A program made the translations under genes and the position numbers. A stretch of 62,417 bases of DNA from CAYNTG01 sp964400105 (GTDB lineage Bacteria; UBP14; UBA6098): contig CAYNTG010000002.1 of assembly GCA_964400105.1 (NCBI GenBank), forward strand, positions 1-62,417, written 5' to 3'. A model generated the notes under the pieces. It did not search any database, was not told the origin of the DNA, and saw only the letters and a list, made by a program, of their open reading frames with translations. This document shows positions 1 to 9,860 of this stretch, in pieces. Within the stretch, counting starts at the first letter, position 1. Every line of letters begins with the position of its first letter.

Positions 1-19
1 CCAAAAAATACGGTTTATG

Positions 20-48
20 TTGCGAAAGACTATATCTATGTATTATAT
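20..48 (+). promoter_or_regulatory. Putative sigma70-type promoter
   Basis: TTGCGA at 20-25 and TTATAT at 43-48 are separated by 17 bases in an AT-rich stretch. The pair lies about 45 bases before the polysaccharide deacetylase start at 93. It is a pattern match only. Confidence 0.4.
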
Positions 49-92
49 TGTAAGAATATTTTCGATATAGATAAATCCGCTTTTGGATAATA

Positions 93-1337
93 ATGGCTCA
101 AACTCTACATAGAAAAAGGCGCAAGCCAAAGCGTCGGTCGAAGCTATCGCGGACGGTAATCGCGATAGTGCTGGGCGCGGTGATCGTCGCGGCGGCGATT
201 TTTCTTCTGTCAAGCCTAATTCGCCCGAAGGAGAATCCACGATCGACACCGCCGCCATCGATCGATACACTCAGCGCCGGAGAGAGCATCGGCGAATATT
301 CCCGTCCGATGAAAAGCAGCACGACGACAACCGAGGAAAACCTCGATCTCGCTCTTTACCGCGCATTGGCCAGACTCGGCGCGCCGAAAAACCAGCTCAA
401 GATACAAAAGGTCGGCCAGATCGAGGGGGTAGGCGGCAAACTTCTGAGCATCACAGCGGAGATTTCCCGGACTTTTCCGATGTCGATGGCCAATCATATC
501 GTTCAATCGGCATGGAAAGAGGCCGGCGGCGAGATTATCGATTGCGTCGAGAACCGGCTCGGGCGCAAAATAACGATCAGCGCGGGAATCGGCGGAATCG
601 TTATCAGAAGGATCGTCATCTCGCGCGAGAATAAGGAGCCTCTCGAAGGCACGGTTTCTCTTGTAATCGACGATTTCGGCGCGCTGCCGCTATCTTCGAT
701 CGGTGGATTTTTGAAGCTCGATATATCATTTACGGCGAGCGTTCTGCCGTTCGAGGAATTCACCGCCGAGGTCTATGAAGCCCTCGCCGAGCGCGATATC
801 GAGATTATCGTGCATATGCCCATGGAGCCGGAGAGCTTCCCTAAGGACGATCCGGGCGAAAACGCCATATTCGTGAACCTGCCCAAAAGGGAGATCGAAC
901 GTCGAATAGTGCTTGCGATAGAAAAGATGCCGAATGCCGTCGGCATGAATAACCATATGGGCAGCAAAGCCACATCCGACAGGGATGCGATGAGCGCCGT
1001 CGCCTGTGCCCTCGACGAATCGGGGTTGTTTTTCATCGATAGCAGAACGTCGCTATATACATGCGCGGAGAAAGAAGCGCGAAAACACGGCATCCCGACG
1101 ACATGCCAGGATGGAAATATCGATGTCGTGGACGACACATCGGCGATAGCGAGACGATTCATCGACCTGGCCCTTTCGAGCCGTGAATCGGAGTGCGGAA
1201 TACTGATAGTGGGTCATGCCAAAAAAAACACGCTGATCGCTATAGAACGTGTTTTGCCCACACTCGAAAAGTGGGGCATAAAATTTATCCCTGTTAGCGA
1301 ATTGGTTTCGCAAAGGGCGAAAGAGCACGATGGCTAA
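93..1337 (+). CDS. Divergent polysaccharide deacetylase family protein (YibQ/DUF610-like)
   Basis: A very basic N-terminus (RKRRKPKRRSK) is followed by one hydrophobic helix at about residues 22-42, so the protein is probably membrane-anchored with its domain outside the cytoplasm. After a linker and a roughly 90-residue region comes the family core: SLVIDDFGALP at about 185-195, IEIIVHMPMEP, the GMNNHMGSKAT block and FFIDSRTS. These are the hallmarks of the divergent polysaccharide deacetylase family (Pfam PF04748). Members have the NodB-like fold, but their substrate is not established. The gene overlaps the next gene (EIIA-like) by 8 bases, so they are probably cotranscribed. The ATG at 93 lacks a strong Shine-Dalgarno. 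The family call is firm; the substrate is unknown. Confidence 0.85.
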   Translation: MAQTLHRKRRKPKRRSKLSRTVIAIVLGAVIVAAAIFLLSSLIRPKENPRSTPPPSIDTLSAGESIGEYSRPMKSSTTTTEENLDLALYRALARLGAPKNQLKIQKVGQIEGVGGKLLSITAEISRTFPMSMANHIVQSAWKEAGGEIIDCVENRLGRKITISAGIGGIVIRRIVISRENKEPLEGTVSLVIDDFGALPLSSIGGFLKLDISFTASVLPFEEFTAEVYEALAERDIEIIVHMPMEPESFPKDDPGENAIFVNLPKREIERRIVLAIEKMPNAVGMNNHMGSKATSDRDAMSAVACALDESGLFFIDSRTSLYTCAEKEARKHGIPTTCQDGNIDVVDDTSAIARRFIDLALSSRESECGILIVGHAKKNTLIAIERVLPTLEKWGIKFIPVSELVSQRAKEHDG

Positions 1338-1860
1338 GGAAGCAAGAATATCGAGGCTCCTGACGACCGAGACCGTGCGACTTCACCTGGAAAAACCGCG
1401 TGAATGGAACGAGCTTATCGTCGAATTCGGCGAGGAGGACGCGAACCTTCCTTCGATAAAGGAACGGCGCGAACAGATCATCGAAGAGATGATCGATCTG
1501 CTGATGCCATCCGGGAATATCCAGCACCGAAACAAGCTTCTTACCGACCTTATAAACCGCGAAAGAAAGGCCTCGACCGCCCTCGGACACGGCATCGCGG
1601 TGCCACATGTCAGGACGAAACACGCCCGCGACCTCGTAATCGGGTTCGCACGGAGCGATTTCCCGATCGATTGGGACGCCCCGGACGGAATGCCCGTCGA
1701 TCTCTTTTTCGTGATGGTCGCGCCATCGTTCGACGACCGAATCTATACGAAAATTTGGTCGAAATTCGCCTCGATACTAAGCGTCGATTCGGTTCGGGAA
1801 GAGCTTCGCAGCGCCTCCGATCCGGGCGAGATCATCCGAATTTTGAGGTTAGAAGAATAG
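1330..1860 (+). CDS. PTS EIIA-like (PtsN/fructose type) regulatory domain protein
   Basis: This 176-residue protein has the EIIA-Ntr/fructose-type signature: ALGHGIAVPHVRTKHARDL, with the phospho-accepting histidine expected at His93, then the FFVMVAP strand. In this family the histidine takes phosphate from HPr or NPr. The N-terminal 40 or so residues are longer than in typical PtsN (about 155 aa). No HPr, EI, EIIB or EIIC gene lies nearby, which suggests a regulatory rather than transport role, possibly nitrogen or potassium control as known for PtsN. The start overlaps the deacetylase end by 8 bases. The gene converges with sbcC only 5 bases downstream. Confidence 0.85.
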   Translation: MAKEARISRLLTTETVRLHLEKPREWNELIVEFGEEDANLPSIKERREQIIEEMIDLLMPSGNIQHRNKLLTDLINRERKASTALGHGIAVPHVRTKHARDLVIGFARSDFPIDWDAPDGMPVDLFFVMVAPSFDDRIYTKIWSKFASILSVDSVREELRSASDPGEIIRILRLEE

Positions 1861-1865
1861 TTTAA

Positions 1866-4800
1866 TTAGACGTAGGTTCTTATCCGGCTGCCAGTTCCGG
1901 GGATTTTGCCAACCTCCACAACCTGATCGAATTCCCCCTTCAGATTCTCGATATGCGTGATTACGAGGATAAGGGCGAATTCGCTTTCTATCGCACGAAG
2001 CGACTCGATCAGCAGCGCCAGCCCCTCGGTATCCTGCGTGCCGAACCCCTCATCGACGATCAGCATCGAGAGTTCCGATCCGCTGCGGTGGGCGAGAAAT
2101 CTCGAAAGCGCGACCCTAAGCGCGAAATCCACCCGAAAGCTCTCGCCGCCGGAGTAGCTTTCGTATGGTCGCTCGCCGTTTCTGTCCGCGATTCGTAGTT
2201 CGAGGTTCTCGCGATTCTCGAAAGTCGAGAGCTTTAGCGACATCTCGTCGCCGGAAAGCAGCGCGAGAAGCTCGTCCGCCTCGCGCTCGATCTCCGGCAA
2301 AGCCTGTGAGATCACGAACGCCGGAACACCGCTTTTCCCCATGGCCTCCGCGAGAAGTCGATGGAGTTTCTCCCGCTCGGCGACCTCATCGAGCACTCTC
2401 TCTATCTCGGATTTGCGCGCCTTTGTTTTTTTCAGTTCGTCGAGCTTCGAGCGGGCCTGCGAAAGCGAAATCGCGGCCTCGCGCAAATCTGCGGAGAGCC
2501 GCTCGCGCGATTCTTCGAGGGATTCGATTAGCTTCTCAAGCTCACCCGGCTGCGGAAGTCCGGCGGCAAGCTCGTCTCGCCGCTTTGATAGATCATCGAG
2601 GTCCGCCTTTGCCGAATCTATCTTCCCTTCGAGATTTTTCACGTTCCTTAAAATCTCGGATATGGTCGATTCAGCGATCTCGATTTCGCGGATTCGGCGC
2701 TCGGCATCGGCAAGCTTTGCGACTTCTGCCTCGACCGCCCGATGCTCTTCGCGGTCATATCCCGCAGAATCGACGGCGGCATCGAGTTCGGCGATCTTCG
2801 ATAATTTCGTTTCGATCTCCGCACTCGATTCGAGGCGCTCCTTCAGATTCTTCCTTCGGAGGATCGATTCGTCGAGTTCGGCGGATAGTTTTTTCTTTTC
2901 CGCCCTTGTTTCGGGGATATTTTCGAATTCTATCTCCGCTTTTCGGAGCGATTCGACCTTTTTTTCGGATGCCCGGATAATCCCGTCGTCGATGGCAATT
3001 TTGCCATACTCCTTCTCGAACGATTTAAGCTCGGATCGCTCCTTTTCGCAGAAAAGCCGCTCGTGCAGCTTGCGCTCGATCCCCGCGTATTTCGATTCGA
3101 CGCGCCGAAGCTCGGCGGCGCATTTTTCCGCAGCGCGAAGCCTCTCCGTTGTCTCTGCACGTTTTTCCCGAAGTCGGCCCGCGCGACTTTTTTCCTCATT
3201 CAGCGTTTTGCCCTTCACTTCGGTTTCGGAGAGTTTTTCCGAAAGGCGCTCGATCTCTTCCGCAATCCGGGCAGTGCGCTCGTCGCAAAGCTCGATCTTG
3301 CCGGCGAAATCGGCGATAACCCGTTCGCGATGCTCATCTCCGAGGGCCTGGCCGCAAAGCGGGCATCCGCTGCTCTCCGAAGATCGGATAAGTTCGAGCT
3401 TTCGGGCGTTCTCGGATCGTTCGATATCGAGCTGCTTCGACTCGGCGGAAAGCGCGGTTTTTTTATCGTTGATCCGATGCCATTTTTCGCGGCACGACGC
3501 GACATCGCGTTCGATATTCTCCAGTCGCGCGATCTCCTCGTCCAGCGATTCGATCGTTTCGCGCAGCTTCCTTGGATCAGATTCCGTAAGCTCTTTTTTT
3601 AAACCGTCTATCCTTTCGGCAAGCTCCTCGATGGATTTTTTATGCCGCCCTTCCTCGGCGGAGATCGTCGCGCGGAGCTTGGTTATCCCGCCGAGAACGG
3701 CCTTCGCTTCGTCGGCCATCTCTCGAAGCTTTTCGAGCGATTCCTTCGTCGCGACGAACTCCCTATGCGCCTCGATTAGCTCCGGTTCGCGGTCGAGCAA
3801 GCTGTCGAGTTTTAACATATCCCTTTTCATCGAGGCGATTTCGGCATTCAAGACTCCTATCTCGCCGGCGATCTTGTTGCGCCACGCCTCGATCTCCGCC
3901 CTCAAGCGGACGATTTCCTTTTCGGCCTCGAGGGTTCGCGTCGCCGCGCGCTCTATTTGGCCGAGTCGTCGTCTGGCAGCTTCGAGCCTTTCGAGCCGCG
4001 CCTCGATTTCGGGTTTTCGGGCTATCGTTTCCTCGATACTTTTCGACCGCAAAACCGCGTCGGCCATCTCTGTTTCCATCGACAGAATCTCGCGGCGCCT
4101 CGCGGAGATCCGCTCCCCGACTGCAAGAACCTCGCGCCGCCTCGCGTCGAATTTCGCTTTCTCGGCGCGTGCGTCCTCGATCTTTTTCCGCGACTCCTCT
4201 TCCGCTTTCCGAGCTTTCGCGTGGCGCACGGTCGCATCGTCGAGTTCCTCCGGTGCGGACAGAAGCGGTTCGAGATCGGATTCGAGGCGGTCGGCTTCAT
4301 CGCGTCTCGCCATTTTTTCCGCCTCGATCTCGCGTGTCCGGCTTCGGGCAAGCTTTGCAATATCTTCGCAGAGCGAAAGGCCGAGAATCTTTGCGAGAAG
4401 TGTTTTTCGATCCGCCGGCGACATCACGGAAAATTTGTCCGATTCGCCCTGCAGAAGGATACTCGCCGACACGAAATCCTCGTAATCCATATTCAAGATG
4501 CGCGAAATCGAAGCATCGACCGCGCGGATCGTGTCGGCGATCTGCTCATCCCCATCCGGTGATTCCAGATAAAGAAAAGCCTTCTGCGAGGTGTTTTTGG
4601 AATGCTTTTTGAGCGAGCGGTTGATTCGATATCGCCGACCCTCGACCTCGAAGACCAGCTCGACCGTGGCCGAATCGCTTTCCGAGTTGATCAGATCTGC
4701 GTTTTTGCGAAGGCGCGATTTGCCGAAGATCGCCCACAAAAGCGCCGTAACGACGGTCGATTTCCCCGAACCGTTCGGGCCGATTATACACACACGATGC

Positions 4801-4874
4801 ATCCCAGTGAAATCGAGCGTCGTCGGCTCGCGATAGCTTCGAAATCCCTCGATAGTCAATCTGCGCGGGATCAC
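1866..4874 (-). CDS. sbcC: SbcC/Rad50-like exonuclease ATPase subunit
   Basis: This is a 1002-residue SMC-like ATPase. The Walker A motif GPNGSGKST is at residues 32-40. Long Glu/Lys/Arg-rich coiled coils follow, interrupted by a zinc hook CPLCGQ at 504-509, as in Rad50/SbcC. The C-terminal half holds the ABC signature YSGGESFRVDFALR and the Walker B region MLIVDEGFGTQD. With SbcD it should form the Mre11-Rad50-type complex that cuts hairpins and protein-blocked DNA ends. Its ATG overlaps the end of sbcD by 4 bases (4871-4874), so translation is coupled. The length is typical of the family. The antisense strand carries a long Ser/Arg-rich open frame that is only a codon-bias shadow. Confidence 0.95.
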   Translation of the reverse strand: MIPRRLTIEGFRSYREPTTLDFTGMHRVCIIGPNGSGKSTVVTALLWAIFGKSRLRKNADLINSESDSATVELVFEVEGRRYRINRSLKKHSKNTSQKAFLYLESPDGDEQIADTIRAVDASISRILNMDYEDFVSASILLQGESDKFSVMSPADRKTLLAKILGLSLCEDIAKLARSRTREIEAEKMARRDEADRLESDLEPLLSAPEELDDATVRHAKARKAEEESRKKIEDARAEKAKFDARRREVLAVGERISARRREILSMETEMADAVLRSKSIEETIARKPEIEARLERLEAARRRLGQIERAATRTLEAEKEIVRLRAEIEAWRNKIAGEIGVLNAEIASMKRDMLKLDSLLDREPELIEAHREFVATKESLEKLREMADEAKAVLGGITKLRATISAEEGRHKKSIEELAERIDGLKKELTESDPRKLRETIESLDEEIARLENIERDVASCREKWHRINDKKTALSAESKQLDIERSENARKLELIRSSESSGCPLCGQALGDEHRERVIADFAGKIELCDERTARIAEEIERLSEKLSETEVKGKTLNEEKSRAGRLREKRAETTERLRAAEKCAAELRRVESKYAGIERKLHERLFCEKERSELKSFEKEYGKIAIDDGIIRASEKKVESLRKAEIEFENIPETRAEKKKLSAELDESILRRKNLKERLESSAEIETKLSKIAELDAAVDSAGYDREEHRAVEAEVAKLADAERRIREIEIAESTISEILRNVKNLEGKIDSAKADLDDLSKRRDELAAGLPQPGELEKLIESLEESRERLSADLREAAISLSQARSKLDELKKTKARKSEIERVLDEVAEREKLHRLLAEAMGKSGVPAFVISQALPEIEREADELLALLSGDEMSLKLSTFENRENLELRIADRNGERPYESYSGGESFRVDFALRVALSRFLAHRSGSELSMLIVDEGFGTQDTEGLALLIESLRAIESEFALILVITHIENLKGEFDQVVEVGKIPGTGSRIRTYV

Positions 4875-6067
4875 TTTCCTCGAACCTCCTCCGATAATGA
4901 GCGCGCGAGTTTCATAAGGCGATCCTTAAACGGTGCGAGGCTTTTGTCGCGGGATATATACTCCTCCAACGCGTCCATCGGCGTGAATGCCCGTGCCGAA
5001 AACGGCTCTCGCTCCCCACTTTCGATTTTTCGGACAATTCGCAGAAAAAACACCTCCGGCAACTTCGGCCTAAGCCTTCTTCCATCGAGTGGCGTATCCC
5101 CCTTTGCCTGCGTCGCAGTTATCCGCAAAATAGCGCCTTCGAGGTCGTAGTTTCGCGCCATTATCGCCGCCGATTCTGCGGGTTGCGGAAATCCCTCGAG
5201 GTTCATCTCGATATCGACGAACCGCCGCGCCGGCGTCTCGACGAACCGCCACGACGCCGTTTGCCGATCGATCTCGACGACGACCGCCCCCTTCGCGATC
5301 CTTGCCTCGGAAAAATCCGTTCGATCGATACTCCCGGAATAGACCACCGGTGGCGAGGGCCACGAAAGGCGGTGCTTGTGGATATGGCCGAGCGCGATAT
5401 AGGAAAACGGCGACCGCGCGAGTGTCTCCGCGCGACAGATCGGTTCGCCGCGCGGATCGAACGGGCTGTCGGTGACAACATCCACCGTCCACAGATGCGC
5501 GGTGAGAATCGCGATAGCGTCCGGTGGAACCTCCGCCGCGAGCCTTCTTACCAGCGATGCGATATATGCGTCCCACGCCACCGGGGAAGGAGTTTCGCCT
5601 TCCTGTGCAAAACCGGCCGCGACAATCTCGCGGCGAAGCGGCCATGGAATCGCGGCCACGGCAAAAGGTTCGCCGTCGATGATAACCGTTGCAACCGATG
5701 GTTCGTTTATGAGATGAAAATTCGGTATTCGAAGGGTGTCGATATGGGTCAACGGCGAGGCGCGACCGGGATTCGAAGGGCGTTCGTGGTTGCCGGTTAT
5801 CGCGAATATTTCGATATTTGCGCCGGACAGCCGTGCGATAAACTCCGCAAAAACATCCTCCTCCGCCGGTGTCGGCGTTCGGCTGTGATATATATCACCG
5901 GCCAGGATCACCGCCCGGACGCGCTCTTTTAATGCTGTATCGGCTAATGAATTAAGGCATAGTCGTTGGTCGTCGAGGCGAGTATTGACCGAACGGACCG
6001 GGTCGAACCGGCCGTATCGGCGATCCCCGATATGAAGATCGGCTATGTGGAGTATCTTAATCGGCAA
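4871..6067 (-). CDS. sbcD: SbcD/Mre11-like DNA repair nuclease subunit
   Basis: This is a calcineurin-like metallophosphoesterase of the Mre11/SbcD family. Motifs in order are KILHIADLHIGD, VILAGDIYHSR, ITGNHERPS, LTAHLW and ALGHIHKH; together they supply the two-metal ligands. The partner sbcC follows with a 4-base overlap. The start is uncertain. The frame is open to a TTG at 6124, with GTG at 6097 and TTG at 6067. I chose 6067 because it gives M-P-I-K-I-L-H, the usual family N-terminus, and avoids overlap with the upstream cysteine-rich gene ending at 6106; a GGGGCG lies just before it. GTG 6097 is a reasonable alternative. The gene identity is not in doubt. Confidence 0.93.
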   Translation of the reverse strand: MPIKILHIADLHIGDRRYGRFDPVRSVNTRLDDQRLCLNSLADTALKERVRAVILAGDIYHSRTPTPAEEDVFAEFIARLSGANIEIFAITGNHERPSNPGRASPLTHIDTLRIPNFHLINEPSVATVIIDGEPFAVAAIPWPLRREIVAAGFAQEGETPSPVAWDAYIASLVRRLAAEVPPDAIAILTAHLWTVDVVTDSPFDPRGEPICRAETLARSPFSYIALGHIHKHRLSWPSPPVVYSGSIDRTDFSEARIAKGAVVVEIDRQTASWRFVETPARRFVDIEMNLEGFPQPAESAAIMARNYDLEGAILRITATQAKGDTPLDGRRLRPKLPEVFFLRIVRKIESGEREPFSARAFTPMDALEEYISRDKSLAPFKDRLMKLARSLSEEVRGK

Positions 6068-6105
6068 TGCGCCCCGCTTTGCTGCGACAATCGGCACCCG
6101 CAAAT

Positions 6106-6303
6106 CTACTTTTGAGATCGGCAACGGACGAAATATTCGATAGTGCGATCGAACGTCCGTTCCTCACTTGCGGTGAAATAGCAGGCCGGAAGTTCGCCTC
6201 TACTGCGATGATATTCGATACATTCGCAGCAGAGGCCCTTCTTGTCGCATGGATATGTGCAATTGCAATTCTTGAGATTGATTTCCTTGCGGTCGCAATC
6301 CAT
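6106..6303 (-). CDS. Small cysteine-rich protein (DUF6485-like)
   Basis: This 65-residue protein begins MDCDRKEINLKNCNC. Its six central cysteines are arranged as NCNCTYPCDKKGLCCECI, followed by YHRSRGELPACYF and an aromatic/acidic tail. The pattern matches the small DUF6485 family, which has no known function; the cysteines suggest metal binding. A longer frame reaches 6345. The ATG at 6303 is preferred because it lies 4 bases after the iorB stop and gives the canonical short form. Its position between iorB and sbcD in one minus-strand run suggests cotranscription but does not reveal a role. Confidence 0.75.
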   Translation of the reverse strand: MDCDRKEINLKNCNCTYPCDKKGLCCECIEYHRSRGELPACYFTASEERTFDRTIEYFVRCRSQK

Positions 6304-6307
6304 TATG

Positions 6308-6889
6308 CTATCTATCCGCCGCTTTTCTGCCGAGATTGAACGCATTAAGGTTCATCTCGACCGTCTTCGGTGGAACCCTCTTTTCGATGACGCTTTTCCA
6401 AAGCTCTTTCTCGAACGGAAGGAACCTGCTAAGCGCTCCGAGGAGCACGACGTTGGTCGCACGGATATTTCCGGCTTCCTTCGCGAGCTTCATCCCATCC
6501 AGCAAAAGCGCGTTCGGGAACGACTTAACGATTCGATCCCAGACGTCGTCCGGATAGTCCATCACGCCCGATGCCACCGGCGCCGGATCGATCTGCTGGT
6601 CGTTGACAATAATCATGCCGCCCGGTTTGAGGAAATTGATGGATCGCAAAGCCTCGAGCTTCTCGAACGAGAGCAGCACATCCGCCTCTCCCTCGCTGAT
6701 TATCGGCGAATGAACCACCTCGCCAAACTTTACATGCCCGACAACGCTTCCACCGCGCTGAGCCATACCATGAATTTCGCTCTTTTTTACATCCGATCCG
6801 GAAAGCCTCGCTACCTCGCTCAGAAGCTCGCTCGCCAGAAGTATCCCCTGTCCGCCAACACCCGTTATAAATACGCCGACGTTATCCAT
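6308..6889 (-). CDS. iorB: Indolepyruvate ferredoxin oxidoreductase beta subunit
   Basis: This 193-residue protein has the gamma-domain fold of 2-oxoacid:ferredoxin oxidoreductases: GVGGQGILLASELL near the N-terminus, then SEIHGMAQRGGSVVGHVKFG, as in IorB. With IorA it oxidatively decarboxylates aryl (and probably branched) pyruvates to acyl-CoA and reduces ferredoxin. An AGAGGA Shine-Dalgarno precedes the ATG at 6889. IorA is encoded about 3 kb away on the opposite strand (9932-11713), with a secreted subtilase gene between them, whereas iorA and iorB are usually adjacent. The subtilase lies 35 bases upstream on the same strand. Confidence 0.92.
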   Translation of the reverse strand: MDNVGVFITGVGGQGILLASELLSEVARLSGSDVKKSEIHGMAQRGGSVVGHVKFGEVVHSPIISEGEADVLLSFEKLEALRSINFLKPGGMIIVNDQQIDPAPVASGVMDYPDDVWDRIVKSFPNALLLDGMKLAKEAGNIRATNVVLLGALSRFLPFEKELWKSVIEKRVPPKTVEMNLNAFNLGRKAADR

Positions 6890-6924
6890 TTTTTCCTCTT
6901 TCTATTCTATTGTTATCGACAAAT

Positions 6925-9545
6925 TTATTTGACATAGACGATCTTGCCGTCTGCGCTGCGACCGCCCGAAGTAACTTTGTAAAAATACGTCCCTGTCGAA
7001 AGCCGATCGCCGTTTTCGGTTGTCGCGTTCCAGCGGACGAGGTTCGGTCCGGCCTGCGCCGATGGAATTCCCATGTGGCGAACGAGCCTTCCCGATAGAT
7101 CGAATATGTCGATATCGACCGGCGCGTTGTCCGGGATATCGAAACCGATTGTAACGGCGCTGTTGAACGGGTTCGGGAACGGCGGCATCAGCTTGAGAAC
7201 ATAGGGCTTCGCAGGGGCTTCTTCGACATCCCAATAATAGGAGATATCCACCCATCCGAGCGCCCTCTCGATGAATACATGACGCAGGCTGTCGCTGAAT
7301 CCCTCGATCCCGAATTCGAGCATGATCGTCTTCCATCCGGCGGGGTCGGTGTATCGCACGCCGCATGTCGAATCGGCGAGGTCGCCAGAATTGTAATACA
7401 GGAAAGGCACGCCTTCGCCGACCGCAGTGCAGCTTCCCATTAAACGCTGATTGACGGCGCTTCCACCGCCGAAAGCGATATTATCCTCGAATCCGTCGCT
7501 TATAACATCGCCATCGATTCCTTTGAGGTTCATCGCAAGCGATATTGCCACGATGTCCTCGACGTGCTGCGCACCGAAATTATCCGAAAGCCAGCTTGGT
7601 GTCGCCATCTCCGGGAGGTCCTGGCCGCTGAGTATGAGCAGCCTTCCCGATTCCGCCGTAACCCACGATTCGAGGTCGTCCTCCATCGTCCCCGGAAGGA
7701 CATCCAGCCCGGAGACATCGCCGGAGATATAGATTATCGCGCGGTGCCTGTTCATCTGCTCGGGCGTAAGCCCGGATGTAGGCACGAATACGCTGTCGTA
7801 AGGAACTCCGCCCCATTTTAGAGAATTCATCACTTTGTTAATATAAGTGAAGGTCGTATCGACCGAAACCACCAGCACCTCCGGATAGCCTACTATCATC
7901 TTGAAATCCGACACGAGGATATAGCGATTCGGCGTCGTGAGCGTAACGGTGAATTTCACCGGATGGCCGTATCGATATGTGCTGTCCATATGGAAAACGA
8001 TCGGATCGGAAGAGTTCGATCCTGTGGCTCCGGTAGCTATAGTGCCTATCATAGCGGTGCTGTCGGTTATAACCACGAGCGAATCTTCGCTTGTAACGGT
8101 GATCTCGACCCCCTCGGCGGCGGCCCATGTTGGATCGGCGCTGTTTTCGTATGTCAGTGTAACGACTACATCCTCGCCGCGCTCCGGGCGGCCGTCGAGA
8201 TCAGCGTCGGAATATGTCATTTCGAAAAGTGTAAGGCTTGGGAAGATGCCTGCCGCGAGCGATTTGAAAACATTGACTCTGCCGGTGCCGAGCTGCGAAT
8301 CGGCCTCGAACGCCTCGTTGCCGTAAACGTCGTAAATATTGTCGGTATAGTTTTCGATACGGCTGCGAATCCAGTGGTTCGAGCTGTCCGGGAAAAAGCT
8401 CCAGAGCAGCGCCGCGCAACCCGCGACGACCGGAGCCGCCATGCTCGTCCCCTGAAAATCGGAGTAACCGACGGCGAAGTTCGGTGACCAGAATTCATCG
8501 CAGATTGGAGGAGGGCATTCATAGAACGTCGGCACGGTCGCGCCAATGTCCACTCCGGGAGACGATACATCTACAGTCGGGCTATAATTTGAGAAACTGG
8601 CTTTTTGGTCGGATTGATTCGTTGCCGCAACCGCGATAACCTCAGGATAAGACGACGGATAGTGGTCGAAATCGGTGTCGTCGTTGCCGGCGGCGGATGT
8701 TATCAATGCACCCCATTCATTGACTACGGTGTCGATTATTGTATGGACAAAATGGCTGGAGTCGTCGCCGCCATAGCTGAAATTATAGATTTTACATCCC
8801 ATTATAGCGCCATAATGAAGACCCCGGATCACTGCGGCGTTTTGGTTGTAGCCGTGGCAGTCGCGAGAGTAATAACCGGAGCGAAGNNNNNNNNNNNNNN
8901 NNNNNNNNNNNNNNNNNNNNNNNNNNNNNNNNNNNNNNNNNNNNNNNNNNNNNNNNNNNNNNNNNNNNNNNNNNNNNNNNNNNNNNGATTCTGCCAGATC
9001 AAATTAGTCAAATCCTCATGGATGTAATCAACGCCCGAATCTACCGCAGAAAGAATGATCGTCGAGTCACCCTGTGTGAAATCCCAGACCCTGTCCGCGC
9101 CGATTTTGCGAACATACCATTGATGTCCCCAATAAAAGACGTCGTTCGGCACCGTGCAATGCGAGCCGCGATAGTTCGGCTCGACATATTTGACTCCCTT
9201 TAACCCGCGAAGCTTTTCGACCACCGTTGGAACATCGGTGACATCGGGATCGAAATAGAACTGAAACCATCTCTCGGCCCAACGCCATCTGCGACGATAT
9301 TCCGGGTTCGGCGCGATAGGGATTATCCTATGCCATTTGTCGATGCCGATCTCGCGGCAGACCGCATCGAGTTCCGGCCAGCCGGTCGTAACAAAACCGT
9401 CACTGTCGATAATCGGGTCGCCGATCTCGTTATTTTCGACCTCGATGAGCACCATTCCGGGCGCCCATCGTGTCGGGTCGTCTTCGGAAAATGCGGAAAA
9501 AACAAATACCGTTAGAAACAGCAAAAATAGAGTGAGAAAACGCAT
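6925..9545 (-). CDS. Secreted subtilisin-family (S8) protease with type IX-like sorting domain, interrupted by an assembly gap
   Basis: The gene spans a 100-N scaffold gap (8887-8986), so its true length and frame across the gap are unknown. The N-terminal part starts at ATG 9545 (GGAG five bases upstream) with a signal peptide (MRFLTLFLLFLTVFVFSAFS) and a propeptide-like region. The catalytic Asp strand is ILSAVDSGVDYIHEDL. After the gap the frame reads YYSRDCHGYNQNAAVIRGL, then NFSYGG, ITSAAGNDD (oxyanion Asn region) and the catalytic Ser motif GTSMAAPVVAGCAA. The HGTH catalytic histidine motif must lie in the missing bases. A roughly 350-residue beta-rich region follows. The C-terminus is a sorting domain with PFPNPFNSAVTIGF, IDIFDLSGRLVRHMG, STGTYFYKV and a final IVYVK. 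Extracellular protein degradation is the likely role. Confidence 0.9.
8887..8986. other. Assembly gap (100 N)
   Basis: A run of exactly 100 N is the conventional placeholder for a scaffold gap of unknown size. It sits inside the subtilase gene, between the catalytic Asp segment and the Ser segment, and removes the expected catalytic His motif. Confidence 0.99.
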
Positions 9546-9694
9546 CGGAACTCCAATTGGAATCATTGTGTTAAAATCTCATCAATATATTGGAATAGCA
9601 ATCCGATGTCAAACGCAAAGGCTGAATTTCTTGTCGGGTAAATGGACATGGTAACCACCTGTTTTATAATATGATGGTGATAATTCCACGGCGG

Positions 9695-9752
9695 AGATTG
9701 CCGCGTCGGGCTTCTGCCATCCCCTGACGGGTCTAGGGACATCGCAATGACG
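9695..9752 (-). repeat. Dispersed repeat, family R1, diverged copy A
   Basis: This region reads GAGATTGCCGCGTCGG at one end and TCGCAATGAC at the other, with about 30 unrelated bases between. It is the reverse orientation of the intact copy at 11817-11850, with an internal insertion or divergence. It lies in the 386-base intergenic region between the subtilase and iorA. Apart from this repeat and the tandem repeat at 9861-9920, I see no gene there. Confidence 0.55.
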
Positions 9753-9860
9753 CGAATCTCTCAGGCGAAATCTCATCGCTTCTTATAAAAGGGGTATTTG
9801 CTATTTTACACGACACGATCTTGCCATAAAGGGTTTGATTTTGTTCGAGGTTATATCTAA

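Noticed and set aside
2341..4485. 714-codon plus-strand ORF antisense to sbcC
   Set aside because: It is Ser/Arg/Phe-rich low-complexity sequence, the mirror of Glu/Lys/Leu-rich coiled-coil codons in sbcC, with no recognisable motif.
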